6,489 bases of DNA from an uncultured Bacteroidota bacterium (GTDB lineage Bacteria; Bacteroidota; Bacteroidia; Chitinophagales; Chitinophagaceae), in NCBI GenBank assembly GCA_903912435.1, contig CAIWHI010000695.1, positions 1-6,489 on the forward strand, given 5' to 3'. Below, in pieces: positions 1 through 6,395 of the stretch. Each line of letters begins with the position of its first letter. The first letter of the stretch is position 1. The notes under the pieces are model-generated. The model had not been told where the DNA came from, ran no database searches, and saw only the letters and a program-made list of their open reading frames with translations. Position numbers and translations under genes: made by a program.

Positions 1-969
1 AAAGAATTTAAAGAAAGCATGAGTGCTTTCTTTAACAATAAAAGAAATATACCATGCACACCAGGTTTATTATTCCCTGTAGATAGTGCTGCATTCGGTA
101 TATGGCTTACCTGTAAAGCCTTCCTGAAACCAGGAGAGGAAGCCATAATTTTTGACCCGGTTGATTTCTTATTCAGGTATTCAGTAGAATCTGTAAATGC
201 AATTGCAGTTCCATTTGCTATTCCTCCAGGTACTAATGATATCGACTTTGCACATTTCGAAAGTCTGGTTACCAAAAATACCCGCATGATTTGCTTGTGT
301 AATCCCCTGAACCCTACAGGCAAAGTTTTTACTAAAAACGAGTTATTACAAATCAGTGCCATTGCTATCAAGCACAACCTGATTATTTTATCTGATGAAA
401 TATGGAGCGATATTATATTCACTCCACACGTTTATACAAGCATTGCTTCCCTTAATGAAGAAACCAGGCAAAGAACGGTGACCATAACAGGTTTCAGCAA
501 ATCTTATGGTTTGGCGGGCTTAAGGATTGGGGCGGTAATGGCTTCCAACCAGGCGCATTTTACCTTATTAATGGCTGCTTCACTGCACAACTCCACCATA
601 CATGGGGCAAATATCTTGTCGCAGGTAGCTGCCTCAGCCGCTTTAAACCATTGCACTTATTGGTTGGATGGTTTTGTGCAACACCTCCAAAAAGCCAGGG
701 ATTTATGTGTTACCGAACTCAACTCTATACCAGGTTTTGGTTGCATTGCACCCGAAGGCTGCTATGTAGCATTTACCAATATTACAGGCACCAATAAATC
801 AAGTTCTGAAATACACGAATTATTGTTATCAAAAGCCAGGGTAGCAGTAGTGCCGGGATTGAAGCAATGGTTTGGCGATGGGGCCGAAGGATACATTAGA
901 CTGAGTTTTGCCACTTCTGAGGAAATATTGAAAACAGCATTGTTAAAAATTAAAAACGTCACCATATGA
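1..969 (+). CDS. PLP-dependent class I/II aminotransferase (MalY/PatB-like possible), 5' partial
   Basis: The reading frame is open from base 1 (KEFKES precedes the Met at 19), so the true start lies upstream and 322 C-terminal residues are visible. Counting from the Met at 19, fold-type I aminotransferase landmarks appear in order: the CNPLNPTG loop at 94-101 (cofactor-contacting Asn), SDEIW at 125-129 (Asp that pairs with the pyridine nitrogen), SKSYGLAGLRIG at 160-171 with the Schiff-base lysine K161, and GYIRLSFA at 291-298 with the Arg that normally binds the substrate carboxylate. All key residues are present, so the enzyme is probably active, in the cytoplasm. The family covers transaminases and beta C-S lyases such as MalY/PatB; SDEIW and the spacing fit either, and the substrate cannot be read. 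Its stop overlaps the start of the next gene (ATGA at 966-969), which implies an operon with translational coupling to a flavin-thioredoxin fusion protein. Family assignment is firm; specificity is open. Confidence 0.9.
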   Translation, partial: KEFKESMSAFFNNKRNIPCTPGLLFPVDSAAFGIWLTCKAFLKPGEEAIIFDPVDFLFRYSVESVNAIAVPFAIPPGTNDIDFAHFESLVTKNTRMICLCNPLNPTGKVFTKNELLQISAIAIKHNLIILSDEIWSDIIFTPHVYTSIASLNEETRQRTVTITGFSKSYGLAGLRIGAVMASNQAHFTLLMAASLHNSTIHGANILSQVAASAALNHCTYWLDGFVQHLQKARDLCVTELNSIPGFGCIAPEGCYVAFTNITGTNKSSSEIHELLLSKARVAVVPGLKQWFGDGAEGYIRLSFATSEEILKTALLKIKNVTI

Positions 970-2897
970 AAGTTGTAATAATAGGCGGAGGTATAGCGGG
1001 CCTTACATTAGGCATATTTCTGCGTGAAAAAAATTATGAAGTATCCGTAAACGAAAGATACAATGGTATACCCAACAGGGGTCATGCCTTCCTGATGCAC
1101 GGCGATGGATTATCGATGCTCACTGATAGGGGTAACCCAATGGGAGGGAAACTGAAAAGTAAAAAGATTGAAGCTTACAGTTTTAACAGACCGGACGGTA
1201 AGGAAATAAAACACCTTGCACTTAACTCATGGCATTGCCTGAAAAGGGTAGATGTAATAAGTTACTTATACAGCCAACTACCTAAGGAAATATTACATGA
1301 AGGTCGTATTTTCTCCCACTTCATTTATAAGGATAAGAAAATAATAGGGGCAGCATTTATTAATGGCGATATAGAGTATGGCGACATATTTGTTGGTGCT
1401 GATGGTGCTAACTCAAGGGTAAGAGACCTTATTTTTGGTAAGGTTGATTTCACACCTGTGCAGGTAAAAGAAGTAGTGGGTGTATGTACGAACGAGACAG
1501 TTGCTGCCAATCATCCATCAGTTTTCACCAAATACCAGAATAAAAATAATGGCCTTGCCTTTGGTTTGATACCAGCCTCTGGCAATGATTTTGTATGGTT
1601 TTTGCAATATGACCCAGCCTTATCTGATATTAATGACAGCACACCCGATGAGCTTAAAGCATTTTGCCATAAGTTGCTACGCAAATATCCACCTATAGTA
1701 AATGAGATTATCCAATCGAATGATTTTAATACTACCTATGTATGGAATACCCGCGATTTCGACCTGATGCCTTCTTTCCACAAAAAGAATGTGGTGTTGA
1801 TAGGCGATGCAGCCCATCAGGCATTGCCATTTACAAGTGCAGGTACCACTAATGCTATTGTAGATGCTAAAACACTGATGGAATGCCTGGAAAAATTTGA
1901 CAATTATGAAGCTGCTTTCAAAGAATATTATAATCTGAGGAATGCGGATGTGGCTAAACACATCCAGATGGGTCGAGACCTTAAAAAAATCTTCCTAAAT
2001 CCACAGGGCCATGATGATGATGATTTACCGGTTCCGCTAATTGCCCAGAAGGAAGACACAGAATTGGTAGCTAAAAATAAAAAGATACAGGTTACCTATT
2101 TTACCGACCCAATCTGTTCTACCTGCTGGATAGTGCAGCCCCAGATTCGTAAGTTGCTACTTGAATACGATAAGTTTGTAAATATCGAATACCGTATGGG
2201 TGGTTTGCTACCATCGTGGGATGATTATAATAAGGGTAAAATACAAAAGCCGGCCGATGCTGCCCAGCTATGGGAAGAGGTTTGTGCTATACATGATATG
2301 CCGCTTGATGGTGATGTATGGATTGAAGACCCATTAACATCTTCATTTCCCCCTTCTATAGCCTTCAAAGCTGCACAAATGCAGGATAAGGAAAAAGCAA
2401 TTCTGTTCTTAAGGCGTATAAAGGAAATGGTATTTGTAGAGAAGAAGAATATCATAAAATGGGAGTTTCTTAAAAGGGCTGCTTTTGAAGTAGGGTTGGA
2501 TTCGGCCAGATTGTTGAAAGATTTTGATGGTAAGGCTAAGGAATTCTTTAGAGAAGACCTGGTACTTAGCCAGGAAATGGGCGTAACAGGTTTTCCTACC
2601 TTCTTCTTTACTAATGGCTATGGCAAGCAAATGGTATTAAAAGGATACCATCCTTATGAGAAGTTTGAGGAAATCATTAATGCATTAATGGACGATGTAA
2701 AGAAGGAGCCAATCAATACTGACCCTAAGTCCTTATTTACTCAGTTCCCAACGATGACCGAAAAGGAGTTTGCCTTTATGTGTGGCATAAGCCGCGATGA
2801 AGCCAACATGAGGTTGGTGAACCTTTTTAAAGAAGGCAGTATCAATAAGTTTGAAAGTAAAAATGGAGTCATCTGGATGAATAATTTTGAGTCATAA
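966..2897 (+). CDS. Fusion protein: FAD-dependent monooxygenase + DsbA/FrnE/SpxH-like thioredoxin domain + HTH-like tail
   Basis: This is a single uninterrupted 643-residue frame. Residues 1 to about 345 are a group A (PHBH-fold) FAD monooxygenase: dinucleotide-binding GGGIAG at 7-12 with acidic E30 ending the second strand, GADGANSRVRD at 144-154, and GDAAHQALPF at 280-289 followed by the N296/D300 helix start. Residues about 346-371 are a linker with four Asp at 350-353. Residues about 373-575 are a DsbA-type thioredoxin domain: YFTDPICSTCW with CxxC at C384-C387, the helical insert, and the cis-Pro loop GFP at 542-544. This part resembles FrnE and the SpxH/YjbH adaptor and has no signal peptide, so it is probably cytoplasmic. 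Residues about 588-643 look like a small winged-helix end. No Met lies at the junction that would give a separate DsbA product. Start: the ATG in the ATGA overlap sits five codons before the GxGxxG loop, as expected, without a Shine-Dalgarno. Domain calls are strong; the joint function is unknown. Confidence 0.88.
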   Translation: MKVVIIGGGIAGLTLGIFLREKNYEVSVNERYNGIPNRGHAFLMHGDGLSMLTDRGNPMGGKLKSKKIEAYSFNRPDGKEIKHLALNSWHCLKRVDVISYLYSQLPKEILHEGRIFSHFIYKDKKIIGAAFINGDIEYGDIFVGADGANSRVRDLIFGKVDFTPVQVKEVVGVCTNETVAANHPSVFTKYQNKNNGLAFGLIPASGNDFVWFLQYDPALSDINDSTPDELKAFCHKLLRKYPPIVNEIIQSNDFNTTYVWNTRDFDLMPSFHKKNVVLIGDAAHQALPFTSAGTTNAIVDAKTLMECLEKFDNYEAAFKEYYNLRNADVAKHIQMGRDLKKIFLNPQGHDDDDLPVPLIAQKEDTELVAKNKKIQVTYFTDPICSTCWIVQPQIRKLLLEYDKFVNIEYRMGGLLPSWDDYNKGKIQKPADAAQLWEEVCAIHDMPLDGDVWIEDPLTSSFPPSIAFKAAQMQDKEKAILFLRRIKEMVFVEKKNIIKWEFLKRAAFEVGLDSARLLKDFDGKAKEFFREDLVLSQEMGVTGFPTFFFTNGYGKQMVLKGYHPYEKFEEIINALMDDVKKEPINTDPKSLFTQFPTMTEKEFAFMCGISRDEANMRLVNLFKEGSINKFESKNGVIWMNNFES

Positions 2898-2901
2898 AAT
2901 T

Positions 2902-2936
2902 ATAAGAGGGAAGGATTTGGTATCCTTCCCTCTTAT
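2902..2936. terminator. Bidirectional hairpin terminator between convergent genes
   Basis: A perfect 15-bp inverted repeat (ATAAGAGGGAAGGAT at 2902-2916, its complement at 2922-2936) with a 5-nt loop lies 5 bp after the fusion gene and 24 bp beyond the stop of the minus-strand membrane protein. The plus strand continues into a short T-rich stretch. Read on the minus strand, the stem is followed by ATAATTTTATG. It can therefore serve both converging transcripts. Termination is inferred from structure and position. Confidence 0.85.
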
Positions 2937-2959
2937 TCTAAACTATGGTGACTTTATAG

Positions 2960-5083
2960 CTAATGCCCTCCCATAGCCGCGTAATAGTTCTTATCAATTT
3001 GGGTAAAGCCCAAAGAGGCTGCTTTCTGTATTTCTTTCAATGCCATTGCCTTATTGTCTTTTTGGGCATAACAGAACGACATAGCATAATGTACCTCCCC
3101 GTTATCGGGGCTCAGGGATAGTGACTTATCAAAATCCTTCATAGCCTCTTCACACCTGTGCATGCGCTGCAACATTCTGCCTCTGTTAAGGTAAGGTGCA
3201 TACATATCAGGGTTTTGATTCACTGCTATGCCATACCAAACCAGTGCACTATCGTGTTGGCCCGTCATGTCGAGCAGGTTTCCATAGTTACTCACTGCTT
3301 CAGGGAAATAGGGCTTTAATCTCAGGCATTCTTTAAAGCAGAATTTAGAAGAATCGTAGTTGTGGCTGATGGCATATATAATGGCAAGCCCCAGGTATGC
3401 ATTGGCATCCTCGTCAAAACTCTTTAAAGACAGTGCCTTATAATAATGCCATTTAGCATCGGGAAAATTACCAGCGGTACGAAGTAACTCACCAATAGAT
3501 ATATAGGGGTTTACAAATGTGGGTTGCAATTGTATCGCCTTTGTGAGAAGTAGGTAGGCTGAGTCGTAATAGCGTTTCCTGTCTGCCGGATTTACCGATT
3601 CATTGTATTTGTTGAAATAGTTAAAGCCCAGATTATTATAGGCATTTGGTGCATGCTCGGGTTCCTTTTGTATTTCATCTGTCCAAAGTGTGGTGGTATC
3701 GTACCAAACCTTGCACCTTTCATTGCTTAGATAGCCTAATACCAAAGAATAAACCACTACAGCACCTAAAACAGTAGTACCTAATGACCTATTACCCCCT
3801 GATTCGAAATAAGCTGATACATACCAGCCAGCCATAATAAAAAGGCCCAGATAGGCAATATAGGAGTAACGCTCGGCAACAATAGCACCACCTACGGGTA
3901 TGAACTGTAGTAACAAAATAATATTAATGAAGAAAAAGAAAACCCCGAATATCAGTACATCGTTGTTGGCGGTTTTAGTAGTTGTTTCACTCGTTTTATT
4001 AGCACGTAATGAAGTAATAACAGGCCACAAAACAAACTTTGCGAATATGCCCAGAGAAGCAATTACTATTACCGGATAGATGAAAAACAGCGCAGGTAAA
4101 GACTTGCCTACCTTATCCGGATAGGGGTAATAATTGGCTAGCCCTATAGGCACTATTGCCTTCCATAAATAAGTAACCAGGGCATAAGTACCCAAACAAA
4201 TGCGCTCCAATGGATTGTAGTCGACATTAAGGGTATTCAATGAGCCAAATTTCTTTTGATCGAGCATTGATTTGATACCAAAAGCAACAGATATAGCCAG
4301 CAGTGGGGCCTTCTCAATAAGAAGGGAAAGTTTTAGTTCTCTTTTTTCGAAATAGTCTATTAGTAAAAGGGTAATAGGCAGCACTACCGCAACAGGTTTA
4401 GCCAATAATGAGAGTATAAAAAGTAGAACGGTTAGTACATAAAAAAGGCCTTTTTTCTCCTTACCTACACGTATATAGTAGAGCCAGGTAAGACAGGCTC
4501 CCATATAGAAAGCACCATATACTACATCTTTTCGACCCGCTATCCAAGCCACAGACTCCACATGCATAGGGTGGAGGCCGAATAATAAGGAGGCCACTGC
4601 TGCTGCAATAGGCCTGCCTGTAAGCTTATTGACAAAAACATAAACCAGTAGGGTAACGAGGATATGAAATAATAGACTGTCCAGATGATACAACCAGGGT
4701 TCAAGCCTTACGAAACTATACTCAATGCCATAGGTAAGTATGGTGAGAGGGTGGTAGTTACCCATGATAGGATTATCGAGCGAGAAGATTCTAGCCAAGC
4801 CTGCACTTGAAATATCCTTAATAGTGGCATTGTCTTTTATATAGCCGGGGTCGTCCCAGTTGGTAAACTGATTGTCAAGGCAGACTTTTAGAAAGAAAAA
4901 GGTAATGATAGCAATACCAGCAGCCATTAATAGCTGCATCATAGGGTTGAATTGTCCATCAGCCAATTTAGGTGCCGAGGGTTTTCCACTTTTGGGTGGC
5001 TGCACAGCTTGTGCTTTTGGTGCCACCGGCGGTCTGTTTACCTGTTGATTGCCAGCAACGGGATTGCTTTTATTCTTCGCCAT
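2960..5083 (-). CDS. TMTC-like multi-pass membrane glycosyltransferase (GT-C type) with C-terminal TPR repeats
   Basis: This is a 707-residue integral membrane protein. Residues 1-46 are a Pro/Lys-rich, probably cytoplasmic tail. A first membrane segment at about 48-66 is followed by the FTNWDD motif (D77, D78), typical of the first outer loop of GT-C glycosyltransferases, where the acidic pair is associated with catalysis. Further hydrophobic segments lie near 135-152, 157-172, 187-205, 212-228, 231-245, 258-270, 295-313, 329-355, 376-395, 405-425 and 434-452. Conserved family patches are HPMHVESVAW (171-180) with following GRKDV, and AERYSYIAYLG (403-413). Residues about 478-692 form roughly six TPR units, for example AYNNLGFNYF, AYLGLAIIY and SNYGNLLD, each ending near a Pro-containing turn; the first has an insert. 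The architecture matches eukaryotic TMTC O-mannosyltransferases and their bacterial relatives. By analogy it would move sugar from a lipid-linked donor to an envelope acceptor, but donor and acceptor are unknown. It is monocistronic here, with an A/T-rich leader and no Shine-Dalgarno. Confidence 0.85.
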   Translation of the reverse strand: MAKNKSNPVAGNQQVNRPPVAPKAQAVQPPKSGKPSAPKLADGQFNPMMQLLMAAGIAIITFFFLKVCLDNQFTNWDDPGYIKDNATIKDISSAGLARIFSLDNPIMGNYHPLTILTYGIEYSFVRLEPWLYHLDSLLFHILVTLLVYVFVNKLTGRPIAAAVASLLFGLHPMHVESVAWIAGRKDVVYGAFYMGACLTWLYYIRVGKEKKGLFYVLTVLLFILSLLAKPVAVVLPITLLLIDYFEKRELKLSLLIEKAPLLAISVAFGIKSMLDQKKFGSLNTLNVDYNPLERICLGTYALVTYLWKAIVPIGLANYYPYPDKVGKSLPALFFIYPVIVIASLGIFAKFVLWPVITSLRANKTSETTTKTANNDVLIFGVFFFFINIILLLQFIPVGGAIVAERYSYIAYLGLFIMAGWYVSAYFESGGNRSLGTTVLGAVVVYSLVLGYLSNERCKVWYDTTTLWTDEIQKEPEHAPNAYNNLGFNYFNKYNESVNPADRKRYYDSAYLLLTKAIQLQPTFVNPYISIGELLRTAGNFPDAKWHYYKALSLKSFDEDANAYLGLAIIYAISHNYDSSKFCFKECLRLKPYFPEAVSNYGNLLDMTGQHDSALVWYGIAVNQNPDMYAPYLNRGRMLQRMHRCEEAMKDFDKSLSLSPDNGEVHYAMSFCYAQKDNKAMALKEIQKAASLGFTQIDKNYYAAMGGH

Positions 5084-5513
5084 AAAGCATAAATATAGTT
5101 AACGTTTTTGAATGTAGAAAAATAGTAGTGAGATACAACAGTAAAATGACTTAGGACTTCATGGATTTAGCTATGACAGTAGAATGCCAATTGTATGTTC
5201 GAAAATACATTAACAATCGCTCCGGAAAATTTGGCATGGAACTTGTATAGGTATAATCAGACAAATTAAATGCATCCCTTCTGATAACTCTTCTTAAAAT
5301 TTCCCGCCCCGGGGGCTGACGCGATAGCGCCAGCCTTTGGATATTTAGGGAAACCCAACATTTTTCATTGTTCTTTTTAATATTCCGTTCAGGTAAATGC
5401 ACCTTCAAAAGTAGATTATAAATTAAATTGCCCTAAATAAGTGGAATAGGTATAGGACTAAAAAACAATTCTTAATTTCGCAGCAGATTTTAAATTCTGT
5501 TTTTATATTTTTT
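5084..5513. other. Divergent intergenic region, 430 bp, no convincing gene
   Basis: This region separates the divergently transcribed TMTC-like and YebC genes and should hold both promoters. It is AT-rich except for a sharp GC-rich island at 5303-5335. The best Bacteroidota -7 candidate for YebC is TAATTTCG at 5473-5480 (consensus TAnnTTTG), about 33 bp before the ATG, but no clear -33 TTTG accompanies it. For the membrane protein, a minus-strand TATTTTTC at 5124-5117 is equally weak. An 85-codon minus-strand frame (5408-5151) runs through the region, but it has no recognisable motif and encodes the hairpin, so it is not called as a gene. Confidence 0.6.
5300..5353. repeat. GC-rich stem-loop inside an outer TTTCCC/GGGAAA pair
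   Basis: The inner hairpin is GGCTG-A-CGC at 5314-5322, loop GATA at 5323-5326, then GCG-C-CAGCC at 5327-5335, which gives eight pairs around one A-C mismatch. It is preceded by the palindrome CCCCGGGG (5307-5314). TTTCCC at 5300-5305 can pair with GGGAAA at 5348-5353 as an outer closing stem. The base composition is far more GC-rich than its surroundings. There is no T-tract, so it is unlikely to be a simple terminator. It could be a small structured RNA element, a protein-binding palindrome or one copy of a dispersed palindromic repeat; the window has no second copy. Confidence 0.5.
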
Positions 5514-6224
5514 ATGGGTAGGATATTTGAAGTACGTAAATCAACAATGTTTGCGCGGTACGACCGCATGGCAAAACAATTTAGCCGGGTAGGCAAGGAA
5601 ATAGCTATAGCAGTAAAAAAAGGTGGTGCAGACCCTACCACCAACCCTATGCTACGCCGTGTGATGCAAAATGCCAAGTCTTTCAACATGCCTAAAGACC
5701 GCATTGAATCAGCAATAAAAAATGCACTGGGTAAAGATACCAGTAACTATGATGAGGTTTTATACGAAGGTTATGCACCTCATGGTATTGCGGTGTTGGT
5801 AGTTACTGCTACCGATAATACTACACGTACCGTTGCCAATGTGCGCAGCCATTTTAATAAGGGTGGTGGTTCGCCAGGTAATAGCGGTTCGGTATCGTTC
5901 TTATTCAAGCATCTGGGAACTTTTAAGCTGAAACAAGAGGGCCTGAATATGGAAGAACTAGAGCTGGAACTGATAGACTACGGACTGGAAGAGGTAGGCG
6001 AAGACAGTGAAGGTAATATTATAGTAAGGTGTGCTTTTACCGATTTTGGTAATATGATGAAGGCACTGGAAGAAAAGGGAATTACGCCAATCTCTTCAGA
6101 ACTGGAGTGGATACCTATGAATACCATACAGATTACTGATGAGCAGGCCGAAGACGTGTTTAAATGCATAGAGCGCCTGGAAGGTGATGATGACGTTCAG
6201 CATGTGTTTCATAATATGGGATAA
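5514..6224 (+). CDS. yebC: YebC/PmpR family protein (TACO1-like)
   Basis: The 236-residue product matches the usual length of about 240 for this cytoplasmic family, long annotated as a transcriptional regulator and also linked to translation: mitochondrial TACO1 supports COX1 synthesis, and bacterial members have been tied to relief of ribosome stalling. Visible signatures are QNAKSFNMPKD at 52-62 in the N-terminal helical domain, YEGYAPHGIAVLV at 84-96, KGGGSPGNSGSVSFLF at 116-131, the acidic C-terminal domain, and the terminal DDDVQHVFHNM at 225-235. The N-terminus MGRIFEVRKS differs from the enterobacterial MAGHSKW form but fits the Bacteroidota version, which supports the ATG at 5514 even though no Shine-Dalgarno precedes it (leader TATTTTTT). 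A strong terminator follows 27 bp after the stop, so the gene seems to be transcribed alone. The family call is secure; the in vivo role in this organism is inferred. Confidence 0.95.
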   Translation: MGRIFEVRKSTMFARYDRMAKQFSRVGKEIAIAVKKGGADPTTNPMLRRVMQNAKSFNMPKDRIESAIKNALGKDTSNYDEVLYEGYAPHGIAVLVVTATDNTTRTVANVRSHFNKGGGSPGNSGSVSFLFKHLGTFKLKQEGLNMEELELELIDYGLEEVGEDSEGNIIVRCAFTDFGNMMKALEEKGITPISSELEWIPMNTIQITDEQAEDVFKCIERLEGDDDVQHVFHNMG

Positions 6225-6250
6225 GGGAAATACTTATTGTTAAATACTGG

Positions 6251-6288
6251 ATTTAGCGATATGATTTCCATATCGCTAAATTTGTTTT
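6251..6288 (+). terminator. Rho-independent terminator after yebC
   Basis: A perfect 13-bp stem (ATTTAGCGATATG at 6251-6263, complement at 6269-6281) with a 5-nt loop ATTTC is followed by TTTGTTTT. It lies 27 bp downstream of the yebC stop and should end that transcript. The stem is AT-rich except for the central GCG, as is common in low-GC genomes. Confidence 0.85.
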
Positions 6289-6289
6289 A

Positions 6290-6328
6290 ACCAACATGTA
6301 GAGGTTTGAATTTCACCATCATGTTGGT
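6290..6328. repeat. Inverted repeat ACCAACATG / CATGTTGGT upstream of rlmB-like gene
   Basis: Nine-base arms at 6290-6298 and 6320-6328 are perfect reverse complements, separated by 21 nt, with near-matching TTA/TAA flanks outside. The repeat starts within 2 bp of the T-tract of the yebC terminator and lies about 70 bp before the next coding region. The long spacer makes it a weak RNA hairpin; a two-half-site protein operator is equally possible. No function can be assigned. Confidence 0.5.
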
Positions 6329-6395
6329 AATGTGATGCTAATGGAATTTTAGTTTCAATCAGGTCATTTTATATTGAAAAGAGACAACGATTATT

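Noticed and set aside
1325..2630. Several minus-strand frames of 61-94 codons inside the fusion gene
   Set aside because: They lie wholly antisense to a long, clearly conserved coding sequence and carry no domain signal.
966..2897. Fusion as a sequencing artefact
   Set aside because: The frame is continuous through the linker with sensible codons and an in-frame acidic hinge, both halves are full length, and no stop or Met is found at the junction. An assembly join cannot be formally excluded from one sequence.
5284..5360. Possible known RNA (tRNA, 6S, SRP, riboswitch) around the GC-rich hairpin
   Set aside because: No cloverleaf, no conserved SRP or RNase P motifs, and no recognisable riboswitch core were seen.
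5151..5408. 85-codon minus-strand frame in the divergent intergenic region
   Set aside because: No recognisable domain, no upstream signals, and its central part merely translates the GC-rich hairpin. It is more likely chance coding through a structured element, though a decayed fragment cannot be excluded.
5473..5480. TAATTTCG as a promoter -7 element for yebC
   Set aside because: Spacing to the ATG is plausible, but there is one mismatch and no -33 TTTG at the right distance, so it is mentioned but not called.
5423..5704. 93-codon minus-strand frame
   Set aside because: It runs antisense over the conserved start of yebC and its product matches nothing; it is a shadow of that gene.
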